Positions 1 to 6,123 are shown, counted from the stretch's first letter. The stretch is 6,194 bases of DNA from CADCWK01 sp964244115 (GCA_964244115.1 CAXTHM010000113.1:1-6194), one strand, 5' to 3'. Numbers and translations: made by a program. The notes: generated from the letters alone by a model not told the origin.

Positions 1-1
1 C

Positions 2-1024
2 AACGGCACAGCGACCGTGCGGCCGTCGAGTGCCGCGTCGGCGACCGCGACGGGTGTCCCTGCGACCGCGACCGCGACACCGTCTCGGACGGCCACGACC
101 GCCGCGACCGCCACAGCGACCATCCGGCCGAGCGGAACGGCTCCCGTCCCCAGCCGCCCGGCCCGCAGCAGCGCCACCCCTCGCCCGGGCAGCACGGCGA
201 CCGTCCTTCCGTCCACTGCGCCGCCGACTGTCCCATCGACCGCAACGGCCACTGTCAGAGCGACCAGCACGGTCTCCGCCCGTCCATCCACGGCCGTTTC
301 CCCGACGGCGACCGCCCGGCCACCGCGACCGAGTCCGACCACTGGCACTGGCGTGGCCGGCCAGGGAAATCCACCGTCCGCAGGTCCCTCGGGAATAGCG
401 ACCCGCGTCGCCCCGCCGCGCCCCACCCGGCTTCCCGGTGGCCAGGTCGTTACCGCTGCGAACCTCCGGGCCGACTCCGCCATCGTCCGGATCGAGACCC
501 TGATCTGTACCAGTACCCTGGACGGCTTCGCCCTGGCTGACGATCTGGGGTCCGGCTCGCTGGGTGAGCGACCCGAAGGCTGCCGAGCGGCGACGGCCGG
601 CGAGGTCATGGTCCGCGCCGAGACGCTCTCCCCCGATGGGTTCCCGGTCACGATCGAGACCGCCACCAGTGACCAGAGCGGCACCGTCCTGCTCACCGTC
701 CCGATCGGTCAGGGCTCGACGGCGGTTCGGCTCACGTCGATCGCGCCCGTCAGTGACGCGACCACGACCATGACGCTCCTCCCCGGTCAGATCCGCTCCC
801 TGACGCTGATCGTCCCCGACCCGGCGACCGCGGCGCTGCGCACGATCGCTGGCTCGGACGTCGCGGATGAAGGAACCCTGACGGCGGCAGGCGGACCGGC
901 ATTCGACAGCACATCGATGACGTCACGGACCGGGTGGTTCGCCGTCGCCGGGTTGCTGCTCGCCGCACTGGCGGCGGCCGTCTCCGTGCTGCACCGGCCC
1001 CGGCGACACCCGGCACACCGATGA
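2..1024 (+). CDS. Thr/Ala/Pro-rich surface protein with C-terminal membrane anchor (5' end outside window)
   Basis: The frame is open to the left edge, and the GTG at position 17 sits inside an unbroken Thr-Ala pattern (N-G-T-A-T before it). The gene therefore almost certainly starts outside the window. Counting the GTG at 17 as residue 1, residues 1 to about 140 are low complexity, almost only T, A, P, S and R, like a mucin-type or wall-spanning stalk. Residues about 143-270 look like a beta-rich globular domain with alternating hydrophobic residues and just two cysteines (164 and 189) that could form a disulfide. Residues about 305-325 form one hydrophobic helix followed by a basic tail (HRPRRHPAHR), the topology of a C-terminal membrane anchor with the rest outside. 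No LPxTG-type sorting motif precedes the helix, so sortase attachment is not supported. I infer an envelope-anchored protein of unknown ligand. The C-terminus is intact, and the gene converges on the peptidase gene. Confidence 0.8.
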   Translation, partial: NGTATVRPSSAASATATGVPATATATPSRTATTAATATATIRPSGTAPVPSRPARSSATPRPGSTATVLPSTAPPTVPSTATATVRATSTVSARPSTAVSPTATARPPRPSPTTGTGVAGQGNPPSAGPSGIATRVAPPRPTRLPGGQVVTAANLRADSAIVRIETLICTSTLDGFALADDLGSGSLGERPEGCRAATAGEVMVRAETLSPDGFPVTIETATSDQSGTVLLTVPIGQGSTAVRLTSIAPVSDATTTMTLLPGQIRSLTLIVPDPATAALRTIAGSDVADEGTLTAAGGPAFDSTSMTSRTGWFAVAGLLLAALAAAVSVLHRPRRHPAHR

Positions 1025-1118
1025 TGGAGGGTGGACGCATCGCCGCCACCGATGTCGTTCAGCCGGACCCTTCAGGGCCGGTGACTGCCCGGCGAATGGC
1101 CGACAAAGCAAGCCAACT

Positions 1119-1166
1119 GAACGGGCGACGGGCCGGAGCAGATGCGCTCCGGCCCGTCGCCCGTTC
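1119..1166. terminator. Perfect 21-bp stem hairpin, probable bidirectional terminator
   Basis: The left arm at 1119-1139 is exactly complementary to the right arm at 1146-1166, with a six-base loop (agatgc). It lies between two convergent stop codons (1024 on plus, 1188 on minus). Leaving the stem on the minus strand, the sequence reads agttggcttgctttg, moderately T-rich, so intrinsic termination of the peptidase gene is plausible. On the plus side the sequence after the stem (gttcgatgacg) is less T-rich. A smaller imperfect hairpin at 1063-1081 (loop ttca, one bulged base) precedes it on the plus strand. Confidence 0.85.
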
Positions 1167-1187
1167 GTTCGATGACGAGGCTCGCCG

Positions 1188-2603
1188 CTACGCCTGGCCG
1201 CCGACCAGCCCAAGCCGATCGGCCCGGCGGAGCGGCTCGTCCAGCCCGAGGTCGGTCAGCTGGGTCATGACCTCCTCGCGGCTGCGGCGCCGGCCGGGGA
1301 AGGCCTCGTCGTTTGCGACCCGGAGCAGCAGCCGGGCGACGACCGCCGCCGACATCTGCAGGCCGCGCGGGTTGCCCTTGTCGATCGTGTCGGCCTCGGT
1401 GTGGCCCCAGCCCCGGCCGACGAGGTTGGGCGAGTCGTCCTTGGAGGCCAGCGTCGCCGTCGGCACGCCCCGGATCGCCCACGGGTAATGGTCGCTGTGC
1501 GGGCTCATCCGGTGGGTGACCGGCATCGCGTAGGCCATGTCGGCGCTCTGGCCCTCGAAGTATTCGATCAGCTCCGGCGCGCCGGTCAGCGTCAGCGCCT
1601 CCGTCCCGCCGCGGCCCTGCCCGGCGCCGTCGAGGTTGAGCATGAAGCGCGTCTTGCCCGTCTCGTCCTCGTGGTCGGCGGTGTAGCCCCACGAGCCGAA
1701 CAGCCCGACCTCCTCGCCGCAGAACAGCACGAACCGGATCGTCCGCCCGATCGAGCCGGCCGGCAGCGCCGCCAGCACCCGGGCCGCCTCCAGCGTCGTC
1801 ATCGTCCCGGCGCCGTCGTCCATCGCCGCCTGAGAGATGTCGTGGCCGTCGTAGTGGCCGCCGGTGACGATGATCTCGTCCGGCCAGCGGGCGCCGATCA
1901 GGTCGCCGACGACGTTGTACGAGGTGTTCTCACGGAAGGTCCCGCCGGTGACGATCCGGAGGGTGACTGGCCCGCCGGCGCGGCCAGCCAGCCGGAGCAG
2001 GGTCGAGCCGTCCTCCCACGAGGTCCCCAGCCCGGCGATCGCGGCCGGCTCGCCGCCCGGCGCCGCGATCGAGCCGCTGATGTGGAGCATCCCCGGGTTC
2101 TGGTTGATGTAGACCAGCGCCAGGGCGCCGGCGTCCTCGGCGAAGCGGAGCTTGTCGGTCCGGTGGCTGAGCTTCTCGCTCCGGGCGTTGACCGGGTTGG
2201 TCTCCGCCGCCGTGATCGCGATCTTGCCCCGCACGGCGTCGCCGAGGCGCTCGAAGTCCTCCTGCTCGCCGTTGCCGACGTCGATCATCTCGGCGGTGAT
2301 GTCGACCGCCGGGCAGTAGGGCAGGGCGATCACCGAGAACGACCGCTCCGTCGGCCCGGTCATGGTCAGGCTTGCCTCGCCCCGCTCCCAGGCGCCGAAG
2401 CCGATCGGCTCCAGCCGGACGTTCCGGAGCCCGTACGCCTCGAGCCTGGCCTTCAGGAACTCGCCGGCCTCGTGCTCGCTCGGGCTGCCGGCCCAGCGGT
2501 TGCCGATCACGTCGCAGAGGTGGACGAGGTTATCCCAGGCCGCGTTGCTGGTCCAGATATCGCCCAGCACCTGCTGCTCCAGCCGTCTGATGTCGTCGGT
2601 CAC
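1188..2603 (-). CDS. M28-family zinc metallopeptidase with PA-type insert
   Basis: This is a probable di-zinc aminopeptidase or carboxypeptidase of family M28, 471 residues from the chosen GTG start. The family signature residues are all present in order: His250 in GGHYDGHD, Asp262/Asp263 in AAMDDGAG (bridging ligand), Glu297-Glu298 in FCGEEVGLFG (general base and ligand), Asp325 in LNLDGAG, and His372 in HSDHYPW. The late motif GHTEADTIDK matches the HTxxDTxDK segment usual in this family. Residues about 105-220, ahead of the catalytic core, fit the protease-associated (PA) domain position. There is no signal peptide, so it probably works in the cytoplasm, for example in peptide turnover. 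An ATG at 2624 would add seven residues. I prefer GTG at 2603 because GAGGAG lies nine bases upstream of it, whereas the ATG has no clear SD. The gene is complete and monocistronic here, ending at the 21-bp hairpin. Family assignment is firm; substrate is unknown. Confidence 0.93.
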   Translation of the reverse strand: MTDDIRRLEQQVLGDIWTSNAAWDNLVHLCDVIGNRWAGSPSEHEAGEFLKARLEAYGLRNVRLEPIGFGAWERGEASLTMTGPTERSFSVIALPYCPAVDITAEMIDVGNGEQEDFERLGDAVRGKIAITAAETNPVNARSEKLSHRTDKLRFAEDAGALALVYINQNPGMLHISGSIAAPGGEPAAIAGLGTSWEDGSTLLRLAGRAGGPVTLRIVTGGTFRENTSYNVVGDLIGARWPDEIIVTGGHYDGHDISQAAMDDGAGTMTTLEAARVLAALPAGSIGRTIRFVLFCGEEVGLFGSWGYTADHEDETGKTRFMLNLDGAGQGRGGTEALTLTGAPELIEYFEGQSADMAYAMPVTHRMSPHSDHYPWAIRGVPTATLASKDDSPNLVGRGWGHTEADTIDKGNPRGLQMSAAVVARLLLRVANDEAFPGRRRSREEVMTQLTDLGLDEPLRRADRLGLVGGQA

Positions 2604-2612
2604 GGTCGTGTG

Positions 2613-2618
2613 CTCCTC
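2613..2618 (-). promoter_or_regulatory. Shine-Dalgarno site that decides the peptidase start
   Basis: GAGGAG on the minus strand lies nine bases before GTG 2603 and inside the longer reading that would begin at ATG 2624. The sequence just before that ATG is C/G-rich without a purine run. The site therefore argues for GTG as the true start. Confidence 0.6.
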
Positions 2619-2675
2619 GCGCATCGGGCCCGGCCGGCGTTCGCCCTGGCCGGCCCACCATTCGGACAGACCCGC

Positions 2676-2684
2676 ATCCTAGCA
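2676..2684 (-). promoter_or_regulatory. Possible extended -10 promoter for the peptidase gene
   Basis: On the minus strand the sequence reads TGCTAGGAT, a TGn extended element followed by TAGGAT, close to the TATAAT consensus and unusual in this GC-rich setting. Transcription would start near 2669, giving a leader of about 65 bases before GTG 2603. No good -35 box lies 16-18 bases upstream, so the call depends on the extended -10 only. Confidence 0.35.
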
Positions 2685-3316
2685 AGCTGCCGCCGGGCGT
2701 GGGACAGGGAATGGCGATGACGTCTGGCACCATTGTGCGGAGGGGACAAGAGTGTTCGGGCGGCGTGGCGGCCGTAGGGGCGCGGCCTGCAAGCCCGGCC
2801 GCCGCAGCGGCCATCGCCCAGCAGGGCGATAACCGGTGTCGGCGACATGGATGGTCACATCGAGCACGCCCGGTCGCTGGCAGTCCCCACCACAACCCCC
2901 TCCCCGGCTCGTGTCGCGCTGCGGCGCCCACGCCCGGAGAGGGACTCTCGCTTCGCTGGAGGACGGAATTGCTCGCCAACCGCACGTTCCCGACTCAGAC
3001 GAGCGGCGTGGTCTCCGCCAGCGGCGACGGGTGGGCAGTGGTGTCCAGGATGATCCCTACGGGTCGATCGACGCCGGTCGCGGTGTCCGCCCGTTGCGCA
3101 TACCGGCCGCCGTGGTCGGATCGGTCCCGCGGCGCGATCGAACCGATTTCGGGCCGCACTCCGCCGGAGATCGCACACCGTCGCCGGAGCCATTGGACGA
3201 TTGGCCCTATACGACGCGGCGTCGATGCGTCAGGCTAGTGAGACGATATGACATCGATCCGGGCCCACCCGCGGCCCATCTGATCTGCCCTGGGACGACA
3301 CCGGAAATGAGATCCG
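2685..3316. other. Long divergent intergenic region without a convincing gene
   Basis: About 630 bases lie between the peptidase promoter and the LysE gene. Several frames stay open (plus 2699-3238, plus 2836-3327, minus 2855-3193), but they overlap one another. Their translations are Arg/Pro/Ser/Gly-rich with no hydrophobic core, signal peptide or recognisable motif, and none has a clear SD. I saw no tRNA, T-box motif or known riboswitch core. Two neighbouring hairpins occur at 2767-2803 and 2813-2830. A weaker inverted repeat pairs 3120-3125 with 3142-3147. The region may hold regulatory elements, an unrecognised small RNA, or a decayed gene. Confidence 0.5.
2767..2830. repeat. Pair of adjacent hairpins in the divergent intergenic region
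   Basis: The first hairpin pairs ggcggcc (2767-2773) with ggccgcc (2797-2803), and gggc/gccc pairs inside it after a bulge. The second pairs atcgccc (2813-2819) with gggcgat (2824-2830) across the four-base loop agca. Neither is followed by a T-run on either strand, and no convergent gene needs a terminator here. Their role is unknown. Confidence 0.45.
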
Positions 3317-3913
3317 ATGACCGCTGATCTGCTGGTTGCTTACGTGGCCTACGCGATCGTGATGAGCATCACCCCCGGCCCGAACAACGCCATGCTGGTT
3401 GCCTCCGGGGCTACCTTCGGCTTCCGCCGGACGCTCCCGCACCTGTTCGGGGTCGCCATTGGCATCATCATCATGATCGTGGCGGTCGGTCTCGGGCTGG
3501 GCAGCCTGTTCGAGGCCTGGCCGCCGCTCTTCGAGCTGCTGCGCTGGGGCGGTGCCGTCTCGCTGCTCTGGATGGCCTGGCGGATGGCCCGGTCCAGACG
3601 GCTGAAAGGCGGTGGCAGCGCATCCCGGCCGCTGTCATTCGTCGGGGCGGTCGCCTTCCAGTGGGTCAACCCGAAGGCGTGGGTGCTGTCGCTCGCGGCC
3701 GTCGCGTCCTACGTCCCCCAGGATGCCTACGTCCGCAACCTCCTCCTCGCCGCCGTGGTCTTCGGTCTGGTCGCCATCCCCAGTTTCGGGCTCTGGGCCG
3801 GCTTCGGCCTAGCACTGCGTCGATTCCTGGAGGCACCCGGCCGGATCGTGCTCTTCAACCGCGTGATGGCTGCCCTGCTGGTGCTGTCGATCTACCCCAT
3901 CCTCACCCACTGA
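3317..3913 (+). CDS. LysE/RhtB-family amino-acid-type exporter
   Basis: This encodes an inner-membrane efflux protein of the LysE/RhtB translocator superfamily, which exports amino acids and related metabolites (lysine, homoserine, threonine, cysteine pathway compounds) by secondary transport. Its 198 residues are near the usual family length of about 200-210. The hallmark motif SITPGPNN is at residues 17-24 at the end of the first helix, followed by a GFRRTL turn typical of the family. Hydrophobic segments fall near residues 5-20, 42-62, 70-88, 115-131, 139-165 and 178-195, giving the expected six helices. A basic loop (ARSRRLKGGG) lies between helices 3 and 4, and NPKAW at 118-122 matches the conserved N-P-K of the fourth segment. 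The SD before ATG 3317 is weak (ggaaatgag). The sequence resembles the EamB-like branch, but the substrate cannot be read from sequence. It is probably transcribed alone, with a hairpin 38 bases after the stop. Confidence 0.93.
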   Translation: MTADLLVAYVAYAIVMSITPGPNNAMLVASGATFGFRRTLPHLFGVAIGIIIMIVAVGLGLGSLFEAWPPLFELLRWGGAVSLLWMAWRMARSRRLKGGGSASRPLSFVGAVAFQWVNPKAWVLSLAAVASYVPQDAYVRNLLLAAVVFGLVAIPSFGLWAGFGLALRRFLEAPGRIVLFNRVMAALLVLSIYPILTH

Positions 3914-3950
3914 CGATCCACGGGCCGGTGCGGTGGCCGACGCCGCCCGT

Positions 3951-3984
3951 GACGACCGGTCTGCTGTCAGCTCATCCGGTCGTC
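3951..3984 (+). terminator. Hairpin downstream of the LysE gene, possible terminator
   Basis: gacgaccgg (3951-3959) pairs perfectly with ccggtcgtc (3976-3984) over a 16-base loop, starting 38 bases after the LysE stop codon. No T-run follows, so termination would need another factor or the weak downstream sequence. The position is right for a terminator, but the call is tentative. Confidence 0.4.
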
Positions 3985-4030
3985 GCATGGTCGATGGCGG
4001 GAGCCAGGCGGGGACGGGCACGATCGTCCC

Positions 4031-4046
4031 GTCACCGCGCGGTGAC
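4031..4046. promoter_or_regulatory. Perfect 16-bp palindrome, candidate operator
   Basis: gtcaccgcgcggtgac is an exact two-fold palindrome with no central spacer. It lies 35 bases upstream of the ATG of the small secreted ORF and downstream of the LysE hairpin. The position and perfect symmetry suit a site for a dimeric repressor. A weaker inverted repeat (gacggg 4013-4018 with cccgtc 4028-4033) abuts it. No regulator gene is in the window. Confidence 0.4.
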
Positions 4047-4070
4047 CGGCACCGTGCGTCGTGCAGACCC

Positions 4071-4076
4071 GGAGGG
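4071..4076 (+). promoter_or_regulatory. Strong Shine-Dalgarno site of the small secreted ORF
   Basis: ggaggg sits just upstream of ATG 4082 at near-ideal spacing. It selects this ATG over the in-frame GTG at 4061, which has no SD. It is the best reason to believe the ORF is, or recently was, translated. Confidence 0.6.
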
Positions 4077-4081
4077 TTCCC

Positions 4082-4258
4082 ATGGGCCCGATCTCGTCCA
4101 TGCTCGGAGCGGCCGTCCTGTCCCTGTCGCTGTCCCTGTCGCTGTCCCTGACCGCTCTCGCCCTGCCCGCCGCGTCCTCGGCGCAGGACGCCGCCGCCAC
4201 GCCCGGCGACACCCCGGCCGGGCTCGGCGTGGCCGAATGCACCGTCGACCCGGTGTGA
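4082..4258 (+). CDS. Small secreted protein with Leu-Ser repeat signal peptide; possibly a damaged gene remnant
   Basis: The 58-residue product begins at an ATG behind a strong SD. Residues 1-12 are a short n-region (MGPISSMLGAAV). Residues 13-23 are strictly alternating Leu-Ser encoded by a 12-base tandem repeat, then TALALPAASSA with a good signal-peptidase I site near Ala34-Gln35. The predicted mature part is only 24 residues, rich in A, P, T and D, with one cysteine in AECTVDPV; no lipobox is seen. The N-terminus resembles the start of larger exported proteins in Thermomicrobia-like genomes, in which an E-C-T-V segment follows the signal peptide; this is from memory and is inference. Right at the stop, the frame one base back continues as ITTYVFLPSEATPAA up to a stop at 4303-4305. 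A single-base deletion could have cut the gene, making this a pseudogene. Alternatively it is a genuine small exported peptide. Function is unknown. Confidence 0.5.
   Translation: MGPISSMLGAAVLSLSLSLSLSLTALALPAASSAQDAAATPGDTPAGLGVAECTVDPV
4118..4150 (+). repeat. 12-bp tandem repeat inside a signal peptide
   Basis: ctgtccctgtcg occurs at 4118-4129 and 4130-4141, followed by a partial third copy at 4142-4150. It encodes the Leu-Ser alternation of the hydrophobic core. Gain or loss of whole units keeps the frame and only changes the length of the signal peptide core. Confidence 0.8.
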
Positions 4259-4310
4259 TCACCACCTACGTCTTCCTGCCGTCGGAGGCGACTCCCGCCG
4301 CGTAGGTTAT

Positions 4311-4356
4311 GGCCCGTCCATTGGCTACCCGTCGACGAGGAGCCGATGAGCGGCCC
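4311..4356 (-). terminator. Imperfect hairpin at the end of the glycosyltransferase gene
   Basis: ggcccgtccattggct (4311-4326) pairs imperfectly with agccgatgagcggccc (4341-4356), with about three mismatches and one G-U pair, over a loop containing the palindrome gtcgac. It overlaps the last base of the minus-strand TAG. No T-run follows on the minus strand. It could serve as a weak terminator. Confidence 0.3.
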
Positions 4357-5939
4357 TATTCCGGCGTCGCGATCGGTCCGACCGCCTCGGCGGGTGGGAC
4401 ACGGCTCAGGACGATGCGGTTGAAGGGGACCCAGTGGGACCAGGTGATCCAGGCGTCGACGTAGTTGGGGTCGCTGGTCGGGTCCGCGCCAGGGGGAACG
4501 CGCGGCGCGCCGAAGTCGATCACATAGGTGGGCGCGGGGATCGGAGCCGGGTCGTCCCGCCAGAGGAAGTTGAGGTCGAGCAGCCACCCGACCGGCGCCG
4601 ACTGGCCAGTGCGCAGCCGGTCGATCGCGGCGCTCGTCCGGCGCATGTCCGTGAAGGGGTCGAGGAGGTACCGGTCGGAGTAGTAGGCGAGCGTGCCGAC
4701 TTCGCCCCGGAAGTCGATCGTCTCGCCCGGAGCCACCTCGGTCCCGATCGTCGCCGCGATCGCGCGGTACTGGTCCGGTCGGGCCCAGTTGCTGTGGATC
4801 GCGGCCTGCCCGAGCGGGTCGCCCGTCCCGGCCAGCAGCGTGATGAGCGTCGCGGCCGGCAGGGTGGTCGCGGGCCACGCGAGCAGCCGGCCGATCCGTC
4901 CGCTCCGTCGCGTCAGCCAGCGCAGCGCTTCGGCGGCACCGAGCCCACCGAGGACGGCGATCGCGACGACCTCATGCGTGTAATACCAGTGGAACGGCGG
5001 CACCCCGAGCGCCGAGTAGGCGAGGTAATGCGCCACGCCGTACAGCGCCAGGGCGGCCATCGCCCGCCGTGCGACCGCGGTGCTCCGGCGCAACGCCGGG
5101 ATGGCGAGCGGGAGGAAGAGCAGTGGCCAGACCGACCCGATCGTCGCGGCCGGGTAGCGGTCGAGGTAGAGCAGCGGCCCGTTGACGAACAGCGTCGTCC
5201 CTTCCCAGGGTTGCTGGTCGACCTTGATCAGCAGGGTGTCGGGGATCAGCGAGCCGAGCCGGACCCAGGAGAACAGGTACCACGGCAGGATCGTCAGCCC
5301 CCAGACCAGGATGACGCCCCCGCGCACCCGCCAGGTGCCAGGGAGACAGATCAGCAGGAGCCCGAGGAACAGGACGCCCTCGGGCCGGGTGATCGTCAGC
5401 AGCCCGACCGCGACGGCCAGCGGCAGCCAGCGCCCGGTCAGGGACATGAGCAGCGCGGTCAGCAGCAGGAGGATGTAGAGCGACCCCTCTAGGCCGATCG
5501 CCGAGAGCAGGAGGGGGTTGGTCGCGATGATCGCGAAGATCAGCACGCCGGCATGGGCCGTCCCCGTGATCTGCCGCGAGATGCGGAGCAGGACCGCCAG
5601 GGTGAGGGTCCACTCGATCGCCATCATCAGCGCGACGGCGGTCAGCGCGGACCCGGTGACCTTCGCGGCTCCGGCCAGCACGATCACGTTCAGCGGCGAG
5701 GTCGCCGTGTTGGTCGTCTGCCCCGGAAAGAACCCCCAGGTGAAGTGGTCGGCGAGGTTCCGCACATATTGCAGGGTGATGTAGGTGTCATCGATGTAGG
5801 TGCGCTGGAAGATCCGGGCGTAGCAGAACAGGGCGACGGCGATCACCCCCCAGATCAGGATCTGGCGCGCGACCATCGTCCCGGAACTCCCGCCTGGGAG
5901 GATATGAGCCGGAGATGGCGTTACCTCTGGAACCACCAT
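4356..5939 (-). CDS. GT-C-fold membrane glycosyltransferase-like protein (AftB-like architecture)
   Basis: This is a 527-residue polytopic membrane protein. After a short N-terminal tail (residues 1-24), a first helix (about 26-42) leads into YIDDTYITLQYVRNLADH. Asp50-Asp51 match the acidic motif in the first external loop of GT-C enzymes that use polyprenyl-phosphate sugars. TSPLNVIVLA follows (80-89), then helices to about residue 370 with further family marks: GLEGSLYILL (149-158), TRPEGVLFL (184-192) and GSLIPDTLLIK (229-239). These match the D-D, G-x-E-x-x-L, TRPEG and P-N/D-T-x-x-x-K pattern of AftB-type arabinofuranosyltransferase relatives. Residues about 380-527 form a soluble, probably external domain containing GEVGTLAYYSDRYLLDP. 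I infer transfer of a lipid-linked sugar to an envelope acceptor; donor and acceptor are unknown. GGGAAGGG five bases before ATG 5939 supports this start. A second ATG at codon 22 also has a purine-rich site. Confidence 0.85.
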   Translation of the reverse strand: MVVPEVTPSPAHILPGGSSGTMVARQILIWGVIAVALFCYARIFQRTYIDDTYITLQYVRNLADHFTWGFFPGQTTNTATSPLNVIVLAGAAKVTGSALTAVALMMAIEWTLTLAVLLRISRQITGTAHAGVLIFAIIATNPLLLSAIGLEGSLYILLLLTALLMSLTGRWLPLAVAVGLLTITRPEGVLFLGLLLICLPGTWRVRGGVILVWGLTILPWYLFSWVRLGSLIPDTLLIKVDQQPWEGTTLFVNGPLLYLDRYPAATIGSVWPLLFLPLAIPALRRSTAVARRAMAALALYGVAHYLAYSALGVPPFHWYYTHEVVAIAVLGGLGAAEALRWLTRRSGRIGRLLAWPATTLPAATLITLLAGTGDPLGQAAIHSNWARPDQYRAIAATIGTEVAPGETIDFRGEVGTLAYYSDRYLLDPFTDMRRTSAAIDRLRTGQSAPVGWLLDLNFLWRDDPAPIPAPTYVIDFGAPRVPPGADPTSDPNYVDAWITWSHWVPFNRIVLSRVPPAEAVGPIATPE

Positions 5940-5944
5940 GTGGA

Positions 5945-5952
5945 CCCTTCCC
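5945..5952 (-). promoter_or_regulatory. Shine-Dalgarno site of the glycosyltransferase gene
   Basis: GGGAAGGG on the minus strand is separated from ATG 5939 by five bases (tccac). It supports the upstream start over the alternative ATG at codon 22, which would give MVARQILIWG directly before the first helix. Confidence 0.55.
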
Positions 5953-6030
5953 GATCGGCGTCGCCCTGGTCCCGGTCCGTCGTCGCCGCAGGCACCCGTT
6001 CACCCGCTCATTCTGGTGTCGTCGGATGCC

Positions 6031-6077
6031 CAGGACCCCGCCCCGAGCGCGCGGGCGCAGTTCGGGACGGGGTCCTG
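6031..6077 (-). terminator. 16-bp stem hairpin between two minus-strand genes
   Basis: caggaccccgccccga (6031-6046) pairs with tcgggacggggtcctg (6062-6077) with one mismatch. The 15-base loop can itself form a short gcgc/gcgc helix. It begins 46 bases after the stop of the right-edge gene and lies about 90 bases before the glycosyltransferase ATG. It probably terminates the upstream gene, so the two are likely transcribed separately. No T-run follows. Confidence 0.6.
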
Positions 6078-6123
6078 CGGACAGGGACGGAGGACGTTTC
6101 GCGGTCGGCTGGACTGACCGGAC

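Noticed and set aside
1401..2720. 439-codon plus-strand open frame opposite the peptidase gene
   Set aside because: It is the antisense shadow of a GC-rich gene. The product is Arg/Ala/Val/Asp-rich without domains, while the minus strand carries a full set of M28 motifs.
2699..3238. 179-codon open frame in the divergent intergenic region
   Set aside because: It has no clear SD, no recognisable domain and mixed composition. It conflicts with equally long frames at 2836-3327 and, on minus, 2855-3193.
3209..3252. Possible -10 boxes TATACG and TATGAC upstream of the LysE gene
   Set aside because: Neither has a matching -35 box at 16-18 bases, so I do not call a promoter.
2836..3327. 163-codon frame overlapping the LysE start by 11 bases, considered as a translationally coupled upstream gene
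   Set aside because: The overlap (ATGA-like junction) is suggestive, but the product is Arg/Pro-rich without hydrophobic core or motif, and there is no SD at its start.
3661..4305. 214-codon plus-strand frame overlapping the end of the LysE gene
   Set aside because: The part inside the LysE gene is a frame shadow and the middle is Arg/Pro-rich. Only its last residues (after 4258) look meaningful, as a possible continuation of the small secreted protein.
3967..4878. 303-codon minus-strand open frame spanning the secreted ORF and part of the glycosyltransferase gene
   Set aside because: It overlaps the glycosyltransferase gene in another frame on the same strand. Its product is Arg/Pro/Asp-rich and low complexity, with no motif.
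4434..5492. 352-codon plus-strand open frame opposite the glycosyltransferase gene
   Set aside because: It is an antisense shadow with a highly charged Arg/Glu/Asp/Gln-rich product. The minus strand has clear transmembrane helices and GT-C motifs.
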